Of a DNA stretch of 64,000 nucleotides, positions 17,395 through 24,869 are shown one piece after another (position 1 is the first letter of the stretch; each line of letters opens with the position of its first letter). A program made the translations under genes and the position numbers. The stretch comes from Bacteroidota bacterium (lineage in GTDB: Bacteria > Bacteroidota > Bacteroidia > Bacteroidales > Porphyromonadaceae). The stretch covers positions 20,773 to 84,772 of the forward strand of contig JAEWZH010000020.1 in assembly GCA_023395395.1 (NCBI GenBank). Reading direction: 5' to 3'. Below the pieces are notes generated by a model. That model had not been told where the DNA came from. It ran no database searches and saw only the letters and a program-made list of their open reading frames with translations.

Positions 17395-17433
17395 CTATTT
17401 TCCCACCAAACAGACATATCATTTCCGCAAATC

Positions 17434-18423
17434 CTATCTAATATAATAGTAGAGTTGATGTCCATCAATAGTGTCTTTATGGGATAGGAGAGTGTGGTGG
17501 GGTAAAGTGGGAGCGGGAATCCCATTACCGATAGTTATTGGACTTACTTCTCTCCGAATTGTATCCCATAGTTTTGCATTGATAAAAGATTGGAGTACCC
17601 GGGTACCACCTTCGACTAATAGAGAAGTGATTCCTTGTTCTAATAACGACAGCATTAGACTTGAAAGACTATTTGTGTCTGTGAGAACTTGCCAACCTTG
17701 TCGATGAGAAACAAATGGTGTTGTGGAGCCTGTACGGTCAAGTACGAAAGCACGGGGGGAAGGGAGCGTTGGGTAGAGACGATTAGTGAGGGTAGGACAG
17801 TCCATGAGGAGCGTATTTTTGCCAATCAAGATACCACTATGCTCTCCTCTCATCTTATGAGTCAGCAACTGGATAAAGGGGGTTGATATTTTGTCTGGAG
17901 TCTCTTGCGGGGAGCGAAACCTATCGATAAAGCCATCAGAGCTTTCTGCCCATTTAAGCGTAATATACGGGCGATCCAGTAGTTGATTAGAGAGAAAAAC
18001 TTTAGCCAATTCTTTGCATTCTTTTTCCATTAGCCCAACTGTGACCTCAATGCCACCATCACGTAAAATTTGACATCCTTTCCCCGCAACTTCTGGAAAC
18101 GGATCAAGCGTACCGACTACAACTCGCTTTACTTTTTCTGCCACCAACATGTGTGCGCAAGATGGGGTCAATCCTTGATGGGCACAAGGCTCAAGCGTGA
18201 CGTACATGGTACTATCAACAACTAGGTGACGATGCTGAGGAAGTATGCTAGCGATGCAATTGACCTCTGCGTGCTCTTTGCCTCGTTGCATGTGGTAGCC
18301 TTCGCCAATGATACGGTCACCATGTACCAGTACAGCGCCTACTCGAGGATTGGTTTGGATTAGGTGATTATCGGCTCGGCTGGCGAGATAAATTGCCCGC
18401 TCCATATATCGTCTCTCTTCCAT
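17434..18423 (-). CDS. ribD: Bifunctional riboflavin deaminase/reductase RibD
   Basis: Carries out two successive steps of riboflavin synthesis: deamination of the pyrimidine intermediate, then NADPH reduction of its ribosyl chain. The N-terminal deaminase domain (about 1-145) has the zinc ligands His51 in HAEVNC, Cys80 in EPCAH and Cys89 in PSC. The C-terminal reductase domain has TLKWAESSDGFI and LVEGGTRVLQSFI. At 329 residues it is slightly short against E. coli RibD (367) but both domains are complete. It diverges from prmC with only 23 bp between starts. Confidence 0.93.
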   Translation of the reverse strand: MEERRYMERAIYLASRADNHLIQTNPRVGAVLVHGDRIIGEGYHMQRGKEHAEVNCIASILPQHRHLVVDSTMYVTLEPCAHQGLTPSCAHMLVAEKVKRVVVGTLDPFPEVAGKGCQILRDGGIEVTVGLMEKECKELAKVFLSNQLLDRPYITLKWAESSDGFIDRFRSPQETPDKISTPFIQLLTHKMRGEHSGILIGKNTLLMDCPTLTNRLYPTLPSPRAFVLDRTGSTTPFVSHRQGWQVLTDTNSLSSLMLSLLEQGITSLLVEGGTRVLQSFINAKLWDTIRREVSPITIGNGIPAPTLPHHTLLSHKDTIDGHQLYYYIR

Positions 18424-18432
18424 TATTTCAGC

Positions 18433-18440
18433 TATCTTTG
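18433..18440 (+). promoter_or_regulatory. Predicted -7 box for prmC
   Basis: TATCTTTG fits TAnnTTTG exactly. It ends 6 bp before the prmC ATG (18447), so the transcript should start at or within a base or two of the start codon. It lies in the 23-bp space between the divergent ribD and prmC starts. Confidence 0.5.
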
Positions 18441-18446
18441 TATTCT

Positions 18447-19259
18447 ATGAGTGATATTCGGTCTACAAAACGTTGGCTAAGCCGGGAGCTTTCCACATAT
18501 TATCCTGAGGCAGAGGCAGAGCAAATCGCTCGGCAATTGCTGGAGGAGGCTTGTGGTATGCCCTATCCGTTACTGGTGGTCAGCGACTACAAAGTTACCC
18601 AAAAGATAGATGTGCTGAGGGGTTGGTTGATTCGGTTATTGAAATACGAACCACTCCAATATGTACTGGGGCGGACTTATTTTGGAGGAATGGAACTGAA
18701 CGTGCGTCAGGGGGTATTGATTCCTCGTCCAGAGACGGAGCAATTATGTCAGTTGCTACTGGAGCGAGATTACTTATTCCCTGGAGCCGTGGCTGCGGAT
18801 ATATGTACTGGGAGTGGTGCTATTGCTCTCTTTATGGCACGAGCTGGAGCAAACGTAGAGGCTGTGGAGATCAGTCCTTTAGCCTTGGAGGTCGCCAAAG
18901 AGAATATAATTCGTCAAGGCGTAGATATCGCTCTACGAGAGGCCGATGTCCTCAAAGATTTTGCTCCTATGTACAGTGAGTACGATTTGGTGGTGAGTAA
19001 TCCGCCTTATGTCCTAGAGCGCGAGAGAGAGGGCATTTTACCACATGTACTGGGGCAAGAGCCAGATATGGCACTATTTGTCCCGGATGATAACCCATTG
19101 CTATTTTACCAACGTATCAAGGAGCTTTATCATGCCAAGATATTTGCCTTTGAGATTAATCCTCTGTGCGTGGAGGAGTTACGCCAACTTTTTTGTGACA
19201 GGGAGCTGGACTTTGTTGAAGACTTTAGGGGAAACATACGTTTTTTGATTGTAAAGTAG
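18447..19259 (+). CDS. prmC: Peptide chain release factor N5-glutamine methyltransferase
   Basis: Methylates the Gln of the GGQ motif of release factors RF1/RF2 using S-adenosylmethionine. The 270-residue chain has an N-terminal helical domain and a Rossmann methyltransferase domain with ICTGSGAIALFMA and the catalytic NPPY at about residue 184 (VVSNPPY). The EVDIRQGVLIPRPETEQL-like segment, here NVRQGVLIPRPETEQL, is specific to PrmC/HemK. The frame is open 54 bp upstream, but that part overlaps ribD and the promoter; the ATG at 18447 gives the expected N-terminus. The promoter position implies a leaderless or nearly leaderless mRNA. recX follows after 2 bp. Confidence 0.92.
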   Translation: MSDIRSTKRWLSRELSTYYPEAEAEQIARQLLEEACGMPYPLLVVSDYKVTQKIDVLRGWLIRLLKYEPLQYVLGRTYFGGMELNVRQGVLIPRPETEQLCQLLLERDYLFPGAVAADICTGSGAIALFMARAGANVEAVEISPLALEVAKENIIRQGVDIALREADVLKDFAPMYSEYDLVVSNPPYVLEREREGILPHVLGQEPDMALFVPDDNPLLFYQRIKELYHAKIFAFEINPLCVEELRQLFCDRELDFVEDFRGNIRFLIVK

Positions 19260-19261
19260 GT

Positions 19262-19780
19262 ATGATGGAGCAAGAGACATTAAGAAGCCTGTTGATAAAG
19301 GCAGGTTCGTATACCGCTAAGTATGAAAAGACTGTGCAAGAGGTGCGAGCAAAGCTAGAGGAGTGGTCGGAAGGAGAGCTATTGACTGAGGAGACAGAGT
19401 GGATTATAGAACAACTTTGTAAGGATAAGTTTATTGACGAGGAAAGATATGTAGAGCGATATATCCGAGATAAGGTTTATTCTCTGAAGAAGGGGCCAAT
19501 GATGATTCGGCAAGAGTTGAATGAGAGAGGAGTACCATCATATCTGATTGAAGGAGGCCTTGAGCAAATCCCCTACGATGATTGGTTTACCTCGTTGAAG
19601 GATTATCTTTCATCTCGACTTGAGCGACACAAAGCGAAAGCTAAGAACGGGTACGATCTTCGCCGCCGCTTGCAAGGCGCGGCTTTTAGAAGGGGATACC
19701 CATCGGACGTATATACAGAGGTGATTGATGAGCTTAAACTAGACTTAGAGGGCGAGAGAGAAGATGAGTTCGATTATTGA
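19262..19780 (+). CDS. recX: Regulatory protein RecX
   Basis: Modulates RecA by binding the RecA filament groove. The 172-residue chain shows the RecX triple-helix repeats: the segment around LCKDKFIDEERYVERYIRDK (about 50-70), KKGPMMIRQELNERGV (about 77-92), and AAFRRGYPSDVYTEVIDEL near the end. It follows prmC by 2 bp and overlaps comF by 17 bp. recA is not in the window. The start could be either of the two adjacent ATGs. Confidence 0.85.
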   Translation: MMEQETLRSLLIKAGSYTAKYEKTVQEVRAKLEEWSEGELLTEETEWIIEQLCKDKFIDEERYVERYIRDKVYSLKKGPMMIRQELNERGVPSYLIEGGLEQIPYDDWFTSLKDYLSSRLERHKAKAKNGYDLRRRLQGAAFRRGYPSDVYTEVIDELKLDLEGEREDEFDY

Positions 19781-20456
19781 GTCTGCAATTAGTTTCTTTT
19801 TCCCAACCTACTGTCTAGGCTGTGGAGAGCGATTAGCGGAGGGCAGGCGCTTTGTGTGTCCTACTTGTTTTGACGCTTTGCCTAAGTATCAAGGCATGGA
19901 GCCCTACTATGGAGCTCTTGAGCGACTTACCGGACTAGTCCCATTTACTGAGTATCAGTCTGATTTGATTTTTAGAAATCCTAGTGTGGTGCGTACACTG
20001 ATTCACAAAATGAAGTATAATGGTTTTCCCACACTTGGAATTGAATTGGCTCGAGAGTTTGCCCCTAGACATTTAGCCTTAGGCCACTTTGTCGACACCA
20101 CGATGATAGTCCCTGTCCCATTGCTTAATAGCCGTTTGCATAGGCGTGGTTATAACCAATCGACTTTCATAGGCCAAGGGATTGCAGAAGTGTATCAATT
20201 ACCTGTAAATGAAGGTGTGCTTTTCCGTGAAGGTAAGCGGGGGACACAGACTGAAAAAAGTAAAGAGGCTCGTTGGGCACACGCCCAAGGAGCCTTCTTT
20301 GTACCTGATAATATTGATATATCTGGAAGACGAATACTTGTGGTCGATGACGTCTTGACTAGTGGGGCTACGCTCATTCAATCGGGCAGAGCCCTAATTG
20401 ATGCAGGCGCAGAATCGATATCCTTTTATACGCTTGCCTTAGACGTCCTCTTGTAG
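19764..20456 (+). CDS. ComF family protein (phosphoribosyltransferase-like)
   Basis: 230-residue ComF/GntX family protein, linked in other bacteria to DNA uptake or use of extracellular DNA. Four cysteines at 17, 20, 32 and 35 form the N-terminal zinc finger. The C-terminal phosphoribosyltransferase-type domain carries RLHRRGYNQS and the PRPP loop VVDDVLTSGAT at about 193-203. It overlaps recX by 17 bp and converges with the MATE gene, overlapping it by 18 bp tail to tail. No substrate has been established for the family. Confidence 0.85.
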   Translation: MSSIIESAISFFFPTYCLGCGERLAEGRRFVCPTCFDALPKYQGMEPYYGALERLTGLVPFTEYQSDLIFRNPSVVRTLIHKMKYNGFPTLGIELAREFAPRHLALGHFVDTTMIVPVPLLNSRLHRRGYNQSTFIGQGIAEVYQLPVNEGVLFREGKRGTQTEKSKEARWAHAQGAFFVPDNIDISGRRILVVDDVLTSGATLIQSGRALIDAGAESISFYTLALDVLL

Positions 20457-21782
20457 TTTGCGTAGTACTCTGTGATACCTATAGATAAGTAGGGAAGAGA
20501 GGATAGTGAAGCCCACAATAAAGGCGCTCCAGATACCGACGATGCCATAGCCCAACACAAATCCAAATACATAAGCCATAGATATAGTGACGCCTAGGTA
20601 GCAGAAAGCAGCTGCCCAAGCAGTAAACTTTACATCCTGTAGACCTCGGAGGGCATTGGAAAATAGTATCTGTAGCATATCGCTCAGCTGGTAAGCAATC
20701 AGAGGAAATATGACTAGAGCCGCCAGTTCTACTACCTCTATGTCATTTGTAAATATCTTGGGGATATACTTGCGGAATAGGAGTAAAAAGGTCATTACGG
20801 TCAATGCCATGGTGAGCTGTATTTTGAATCCAGCACGTACCACACCCCTAATTTCTTTGGGATTTTTGAGCTCGTAAAAGCGCCCGACTCTAATCATTAC
20901 TGCTGCAGACATTCCATAAAACATTAGGAATCCAAGCGTACTTACGGTATTGACGATTTGATGTGCTGCAAGTTCGATAGTCCCAATCCATCCCACCAGA
21001 ATTACAGCGATACTAAATGAAGCGGTTTCCATACCCAACTGTAGTGCCGAGGGTATGCCTATCTTTCCAAGTTTTTCGATCGAAGAGCGCTCGATATGTC
21101 CTGTTGTTGCTCTATTCTCTTCGAAAATACTTTTGAATCGCTTTGTCCAATGCACTTCGTACACTAGTATCAATAGCATCAAAAGTCGAGACAATAAGGT
21201 CGAAAGTCCTGCCCCAATCAGACCAAGCTCAGGAAAACCTAGTTTGCCAAAGATGAGTAAGTAATTAAAGATGATATTGACTATATTGGAGATGATAATT
21301 GCCATCATGCCTACCTTCGTATTACCAGTGCCGTCTACAAACTGCTTGTATCCGTAAAAGATAATCAGTGGTATGATGCTGATGAGATGGATTCTGTAGT
21401 AAGGTTTGATCAAATGAAGTAACTCTTCAGGTTGTTTAAACCAATGTATATTGGCAAGGCAAACCCACATGGCAAGGGTAATCAAGAGCCCCATCAATAG
21501 ATTGAGGAGAGTGCTGCTCTTGAGTAATGTCTTCAATTTGCCATTGCGAGTCGCAAACGAACCAGAAGCGAGAGGCGTGAGTCCATAGCTAAAGCCCATA
21601 GCAAAGACAAAAGCAATATTGATGAACCCATTGACAAAAGAGGCGGCAGCCAGTTCCTGAGTCCCGTATTGCCCCACCATGATATTGTCGATAAATCCGA
21701 CTACAATCACCCCCATTTGCCCTAGCATAATAGGCGTGCCAAGTCTCAGAATCTCCTTTGTATGATTACTTTGCCTAGCCAT
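20439..21782 (-). CDS. MATE family efflux transporter
   Basis: Sodium- or proton-coupled multidrug/metabolite exporter of 447 residues with about twelve membrane segments in two MatE halves. Recognisable N-terminal features are RLGTPIMLGQMGVIVVGFIDNIMVGQYGTQELAA and an internal repeat near residue 240; the substrate cannot be predicted. It lies alone on the minus strand, converging with comF, with two tRNA-Arg genes and their terminator upstream. A second MATE gene at 56332 is not a recent duplicate, since the sequences differ throughout. Confidence 0.9.
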   Translation of the reverse strand: MARQSNHTKEILRLGTPIMLGQMGVIVVGFIDNIMVGQYGTQELAAASFVNGFINIAFVFAMGFSYGLTPLASGSFATRNGKLKTLLKSSTLLNLLMGLLITLAMWVCLANIHWFKQPEELLHLIKPYYRIHLISIIPLIIFYGYKQFVDGTGNTKVGMMAIIISNIVNIIFNYLLIFGKLGFPELGLIGAGLSTLLSRLLMLLILVYEVHWTKRFKSIFEENRATTGHIERSSIEKLGKIGIPSALQLGMETASFSIAVILVGWIGTIELAAHQIVNTVSTLGFLMFYGMSAAVMIRVGRFYELKNPKEIRGVVRAGFKIQLTMALTVMTFLLLFRKYIPKIFTNDIEVVELAALVIFPLIAYQLSDMLQILFSNALRGLQDVKFTAWAAAFCYLGVTISMAYVFGFVLGYGIVGIWSAFIVGFTILSSLLIYRYHRVLRKLQEDV

Positions 21783-21799
21783 AGTCTTTATTTTTCACG

Positions 21800-21836
21800 C
21801 AATAAAAGGCAAACTATCCGATGGACGGTTTGCCTT
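21800..21836 (-). terminator. Terminator after the tRNA-Arg pair
   Basis: A 9-bp stem (AAGGCAAAC with its complement) is followed on the minus strand by TTTTATT, 7 bp past the 3' end of the distal tRNA-Arg. Confidence 0.75.
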
Positions 21837-21842
21837 CCTCTG

Positions 21843-21916
21843 TGACCACGACAGGATTCAAACCTGTAACCTTCTGATCCGTAGTCAGATGCTCTATTCA
21901 GTTGAGCTACGTAGCC
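21843..21916 (-). tRNA. tRNA-Arg(ACG), copy 1
   Basis: A 74-nt cloverleaf with anticodon loop CTACGGA (anticodon ACG, reading CGU after deamination to inosine). The acceptor stem is GGCTACG with CGTGGTC and has two G-U pairs. No CCA is encoded. It differs from copy 2 at four positions; the two in the T-stem are compensatory. Confidence 0.95.
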
Positions 21917-21943
21917 GTATGATTATGTCTCACTATACGATAG

Positions 21944-22017
21944 TGACCACGATAGGATTCAAACCTATAACCTTCTGATCCGTAGTCAGATGCTCTATTC
22001 AGTTGAGCTACGCGGCC
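21944..22017 (-). tRNA. tRNA-Arg(ACG), copy 2
   Basis: A 74-nt cloverleaf with anticodon ACG, 27 bp upstream of copy 1 in the same transcript. The acceptor stem is GGCCGCG with CGTGGTC. No CCA is encoded. A strong promoter lies 25 bp upstream. Confidence 0.95.
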
Positions 22018-22041
22018 ATTTGTTGGCTTCTTAACCGTCTG

Positions 22042-22072
22042 CAAAGATACCAATATTTCTGAGAATCCCCAA
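22042..22072 (-). promoter_or_regulatory. Promoter of the tRNA-Arg pair
   Basis: Minus strand: TTG (22070-22072), a 20-bp spacer, then TATCTTTG (22042-22049). Both elements and the spacing match the Bacteroidetes consensus. Confidence 0.8.
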
Positions 22073-22588
22073 TGTTTCTCCGTTTTTATTTTTTTTTAGG
22101 GCGCATTCCAGTCCTTAGCGCAACGATCATTCATGTTTAGAAAAAAGACTTTGTATGGGGTTCTAAATCTCTGTCTTATTTTGCAACCCCTCTTGAAACA
22201 GTACTTCGAAATACTTCAATAGTATTAGCTATTCTAGTGCATAAGCTACAAAGGAGATCGTCTCACGGTAGAGAGAATCTAGTCTCTCAGTAGAGAGAAT
22301 CTAGTCTCTCAGTAGAGAAAAACTTGTCTCTAGGAAGATAAAAACAATTGTCTTTTCACCGACAGATACTCAGCTCACAGGATCGACGTGACTCGCTCCT
22401 TTTTAAGCATACATCAATTGTATATTTATTCTTGATTAAGATGGCTGTACTTCCTTTTCATGACATGTAAAAGTAACATATTTGAGCTTTTTACCCCTCC
22501 TCCCGCTGAAGCTAGACCACTGGAGGTTCCCCGTTTAATCACTTCGAGTTCACTTACTAATGAAAAATACGTCAAGGAGCCCCCTATG
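22073..22588. other. Gene-free interval between two divergent tRNA units
   Basis: AT-rich intergenic DNA between the minus-strand tRNA-Arg promoter and the plus-strand tRNA-Pro promoter. The only structure I see is the 22-bp-periodic repeat at 22257-22345. No frame longer than about 70 codons here looks coding. Confidence 0.6.
22257..22345. repeat. Array B: 22-bp tandem repeat, three to four units
   Basis: Units of the form ATCTAGTCTCTCAGTAGAGA repeat every 22 bp. Two adjacent units are almost identical, with diverged copies on either side. Each contains an inverted repeat, TCTCT and AGAGA around 4 nt, centred at 22267.5, 22289.5, 22311.5 and, degenerate, 22333.5. The period matches the other arrays in the window, but the palindrome sequence differs. 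Confidence 0.8.
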
Positions 22589-22621
22589 TTGTGGCTGATA
22601 TTGATAATTATGGTATCTTTG
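22589..22621 (+). promoter_or_regulatory. Promoter of tRNA-Pro/tRNA-Arg(TCT)
   Basis: TTG at 22589-22591, a 22-bp spacer, then TATCTTTG at 22614-22621, 15 bp before the tRNA-Pro gene. The spacing is slightly long against the 19-21 bp consensus. Confidence 0.6.
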
Positions 22622-22636
22622 CAGGCAGAAAAAGTT

Positions 22637-22712
22637 CGGGATGTAGCTCAGTCCGGTTTAGAGTACACGTCTGGGGGGCGTGGGGTCGCTGGTTCGAATC
22701 CAGTCATCCCGA
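22637..22712 (+). tRNA. tRNA-Pro(GGG)
   Basis: A 76-nt cloverleaf with acceptor stem CGGGATG/CATCCCG and anticodon loop CTGGGGG (anticodon GGG, reading CCC/CCU). The T-arm GGTTCGAATCC is standard. No CCA is encoded. Confidence 0.95.
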
Positions 22713-22737
22713 CAGAGATATATAACATTTATGGTTC

Positions 22738-22814
22738 GGTTGGGTAGCTCAGCTGGATAGAGCAATAGCCTTCTAAGCTATCGGTCATGGGTTCGAATCC
22801 CATCCCAATCACCA
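22738..22814 (+). tRNA. tRNA-Arg(TCT)
   Basis: Acceptor stem GGTTGGG/CCCAATC and anticodon loop CTTCTAA (anticodon TCT, reading AGA). CCA is encoded (22812-22814), unlike the other tRNAs here. It lies 25 bp after tRNA-Pro in the same transcript. Confidence 0.95.
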
Positions 22815-22819
22815 GTGTC

Positions 22820-22849
22820 GCGCGGGTGCCTATAGGCGCTCGCGCTTTT
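22820..22849 (+). terminator. Terminator after tRNA-Arg(TCT)
   Basis: An 11-bp GC-rich stem (GCGCGGGTGCC with its partner, two G-U pairs) around the loop TATA is followed by TTTT and a second T-run near 22855. Confidence 0.85.
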
Positions 22850-22870
22850 CCGTGTTTTTTGTCATTGGTA

Positions 22871-22905
22871 CAAAAAAAAGTGATCCTGGAAAATATCCAA
22901 GACCA
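22871..22905 (-). terminator. Terminator after tRNA-Gly
   Basis: On the minus strand a 10-bp stem is followed by a run of eight T (complement of 22872-22879). It lies 10 bp past the 3' end of tRNA-Gly and ends the Leu-Gly transcript. Confidence 0.75.
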
Positions 22906-22914
22906 CATAGAAAG

Positions 22915-22987
22915 AGCGGTAGGCGAGGTTCGAACTCGTGACCTTCGGCTTGGGAAGCCGACGCTCTACCAACTGAGCTACTACCGC
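22915..22987 (-). tRNA. tRNA-Gly(CCC)
   Basis: A 73-nt cloverleaf with acceptor stem GCGGTAG/CTACCGC and anticodon loop TTCCCAA (anticodon CCC, reading GGG). No CCA is encoded. It lies 15 bp downstream of tRNA-Leu in the same transcript. Confidence 0.95.
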
Positions 22988-23002
22988 AATTATACGCCCT
23001 AG

Positions 23003-23087
23003 TACCCGAAGCGGGACTTGAACCCGCACAGCCATTGCTGGCCAAAGGAGTTTAAGTCCTTCGTGTCTACCATTCCACCATCCGGGC
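23003..23087 (-). tRNA. tRNA-Leu(TAA)
   Basis: An 85-nt class II tRNA with a long variable arm and anticodon loop CTTAAAC (anticodon TAA, reading UUA). The acceptor stem is GCCCGGA/TTCGGGT. No CCA is encoded. Confidence 0.95.
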
Positions 23088-23107
23088 TTCTGATACCTAT
23101 GCGGTGG

Positions 23108-23138
23108 CAAAGTTACCTCAAATTCCTCAATCTAGCAA
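23108..23138 (-). promoter_or_regulatory. Promoter of tRNA-Leu/tRNA-Gly
   Basis: Minus strand: TTG (23136-23138), a 20-bp spacer, then TAACTTTG (23108-23115), a consensus Bacteroidetes promoter 20 bp upstream of tRNA-Leu. Confidence 0.8.
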
Positions 23139-23172
23139 TATCTGTCCTTACTTTTATTCGTACTGCCGAAAT

Positions 23173-24213
23173 TTAGTTGTGCGATTCTATCTCAGTGGGG
23201 AGGATACAGGATTCTATATTTCTCCTCAACGAATACGGCATCTTTTCCCCATAACCGATACGTATGAGAACAGTGGGATATTCATTTGAGAGACCCAGTC
23301 TCTTCGCCATCTCCAAAGACAATTCACTTACTTCATTAGGTTGATTCAGATAGGCGTGTGAAATTTCCATTTTCGTGGTCATCAGCAGAATTCGCTCCAA
23401 TGTCCTACCTAAGTCTATCCACTGTTCAATTGTGTTTTTTGAAGTAGTAAACAGAATAAAATGAGAAGACGATTCTATCTTTTTTCTATCATTTTTGTTT
23501 TGAGCCCTCTCATTGATAGCTGTAGCAATAATTGGTTTAGCGATAAAACGAGGAATATTAGGAGCTCCGAATACGGCATAGCTCAAACCGTCTTTCGTTG
23601 CATCCTGATGTTTTTTGTTGTAGCGCATCCATAGTTGTAGCTCTTCCTTAAATTTCTTATTGCGCATTTGTATCCTATTACCAGCATAAACCATTTCAGA
23701 GATGACCTCGTATTCTGGTGTGCCATTTTTGAAGAAATGTACCCCTATACAGGATTCTGTACAGGAGCTCTTTAATAAGGCGATACTGTCATCAGGGACA
23801 AAATCACCATTATAGATGCTTCGATTTGTTTGTCTTATGGGTATTTGTGAAAATAAGGGTGATGCCATATTTAGACTATCTTTCGAAAGTGTGATTTTAA
23901 TGACACCATTATCCGTGACAGTCACATTTTCCCTGTACCCCTTATGGTTTGCCGCAACACAGAGATTCTCGGTGGCACAACCGAGACTTACAAACAATTC
24001 TCTGTTGTCTGGATCCACGACCGGTAGCGATTTTGTGAAATCAGGGTAGATGTCTATCCCCGACTCATGTATTTTAAACAACCATGGCTGAGTGTTATGC
24101 CCAGATGGGGCTTTTATCGCATGTTCGATCATAAACAGATAATCTGCATTTTGTGCTAGTACGTTATTCATTGTCCCTACGAATATGATAAATGTTACAA
24201 ATATATTTTTCAT
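23173..24213 (-). CDS. Acg-type FMN-binding nitroreductase-fold oxidoreductase, probably exported
   Basis: 346 residues of the Acg-like branch of the nitroreductase superfamily. The marker is APSGHNTQPWLF near residues 36-47, followed by two nitroreductase-type half domains. The N-terminus looks like a signal peptide: hydrophobic residues 4-20 with cleavage after VLAQ, which would place it in the periplasm and is unusual for a flavoenzyme. Its substrate is unknown. The start overlaps the tetR end by 50 bp, so the two are translationally coupled, and the regulator at 24164-24802 probably controls it. The region is visibly more AT-rich than neighbouring genes and sits beside a tRNA cluster, suggesting acquisition by transfer. 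Confidence 0.75.
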   Translation of the reverse strand: MKNIFVTFIIFVGTMNNVLAQNADYLFMIEHAIKAPSGHNTQPWLFKIHESGIDIYPDFTKSLPVVDPDNRELFVSLGCATENLCVAANHKGYRENVTVTDNGVIKITLSKDSLNMASPLFSQIPIRQTNRSIYNGDFVPDDSIALLKSSCTESCIGVHFFKNGTPEYEVISEMVYAGNRIQMRNKKFKEELQLWMRYNKKHQDATKDGLSYAVFGAPNIPRFIAKPIIATAINERAQNKNDRKKIESSSHFILFTTSKNTIEQWIDLGRTLERILLMTTKMEISHAYLNQPNEVSELSLEMAKRLGLSNEYPTVLIRIGYGEKMPYSLRRNIESCILPTEIESHN

Positions 24214-24802
24214 TGTTGAGCGTTTTCATCCATAAGTCTATTATCAAATCTATACCCTTCTCTACCTGCTCCCATCCTTTGCTACTTTGTAAGTCGATAC
24301 CATTGTATATCGGATTCTGTTCTTCCATCAGAACCAGATAACTGATAGATGCAGAGATGATACTTGCCAAGGAAGCAACTTCCGTATTCTGAACACCTGT
24401 CAGTTGGCTAATGATTTTTACCAAATTACAGCCATTATGCTCTCTCCTTTCACGTAAACGGCGAATATTTTCATTTTCCGTGAAGAGTTCCCACCTGTGC
24501 AATCGCTTTAGTGTAATATCACTTCTCAGTTGTATAATTTGTTCTCGGAATAGTCGTTTAAGACTTCCGGCTATGTCAGATGGGTTGATTATATCTACGT
24601 CCGTATTTGACCAATAATCTTTTTGAATGAGATATTGTGTAATCAATTCATTGATTCCACCGAAATATCTGTATATGAGCATTTTTGAAATTCCTGCCCT
24701 TTGGGCTATTGCGTTCACCCCTATACCTTCAAAGCCCTCGTTTTCAATAATCTTTCCAACGGCTTCAAGTATCCTTTTTTCTGTAAGTTCCCTGTCTTTC
24801 AT
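24164..24802 (-). CDS. TetR family transcriptional repressor
   Basis: 212 residues from the ATG at 24802: an N-terminal helix-turn-helix (ILEAVGKIIENEGF, then GVNAIAQRAGISKMLIYRYFGG) and a ligand-binding C-terminal domain of unknown specificity. The frame is open to 24865, but the predicted promoter and operator occupy 24820-24869. The predicted transcription start is near 24832, so the ATG at 24802 is preferred over those at 24820 and 24865. The gene is first in a two-gene unit with the oxidoreductase. The inverted repeat around its own promoter predicts autorepression. Confidence 0.85.
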   Translation of the reverse strand: MKDRELTEKRILEAVGKIIENEGFEGIGVNAIAQRAGISKMLIYRYFGGINELITQYLIQKDYWSNTDVDIINPSDIAGSLKRLFREQIIQLRSDITLKRLHRWELFTENENIRRLRERREHNGCNLVKIISQLTGVQNTEVASLASIISASISYLVLMEEQNPIYNGIDLQSSKGWEQVEKGIDLIIDLWMKTLNNEKYICNIYHIRRDNE

Positions 24803-24819
24803 TTCGCTCCCAAATAGCA

Positions 24820-24864
24820 TGTTACCGATAAGTAACAGCAAAGATACGTTATTTATCGGTAACA
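24820..24864. promoter_or_regulatory. Predicted TetR operator: 17-bp inverted repeat around the -7 box
   Basis: The arms TGTTACCGATAAGTAAC (24820-24836) and GTTATTTATCGGTAACA (24848-24864) are complementary at 16 of 17 positions and 11 bp apart. The spacer contains most of the -7 box. One arm fills the -33/-7 spacer and the other covers the expected transcription start, so a bound dimer pair would block RNA polymerase. Confidence 0.8.
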
Positions 24865-24869
24865 TACAA
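24839..24869 (-). promoter_or_regulatory. Promoter of tetR-oxidoreductase
   Basis: Minus strand: TTG (24867-24869), a 20-bp spacer, then TATCTTTG (24839-24846). Both elements and the spacing are consensus. Confidence 0.8.

Noticed and set aside
21843..22017. tRNA-Arg twin genes as an attachment-site duplication
   Set aside because: Both are complete tRNAs in one transcript with compensatory differences. There is no integrase and no foreign DNA between them.
22460..22747. A 95-codon open frame before the tRNA genes
   Set aside because: It reads through the whole tRNA-Pro gene, which accounts for its C-terminal part. There is no independent support.
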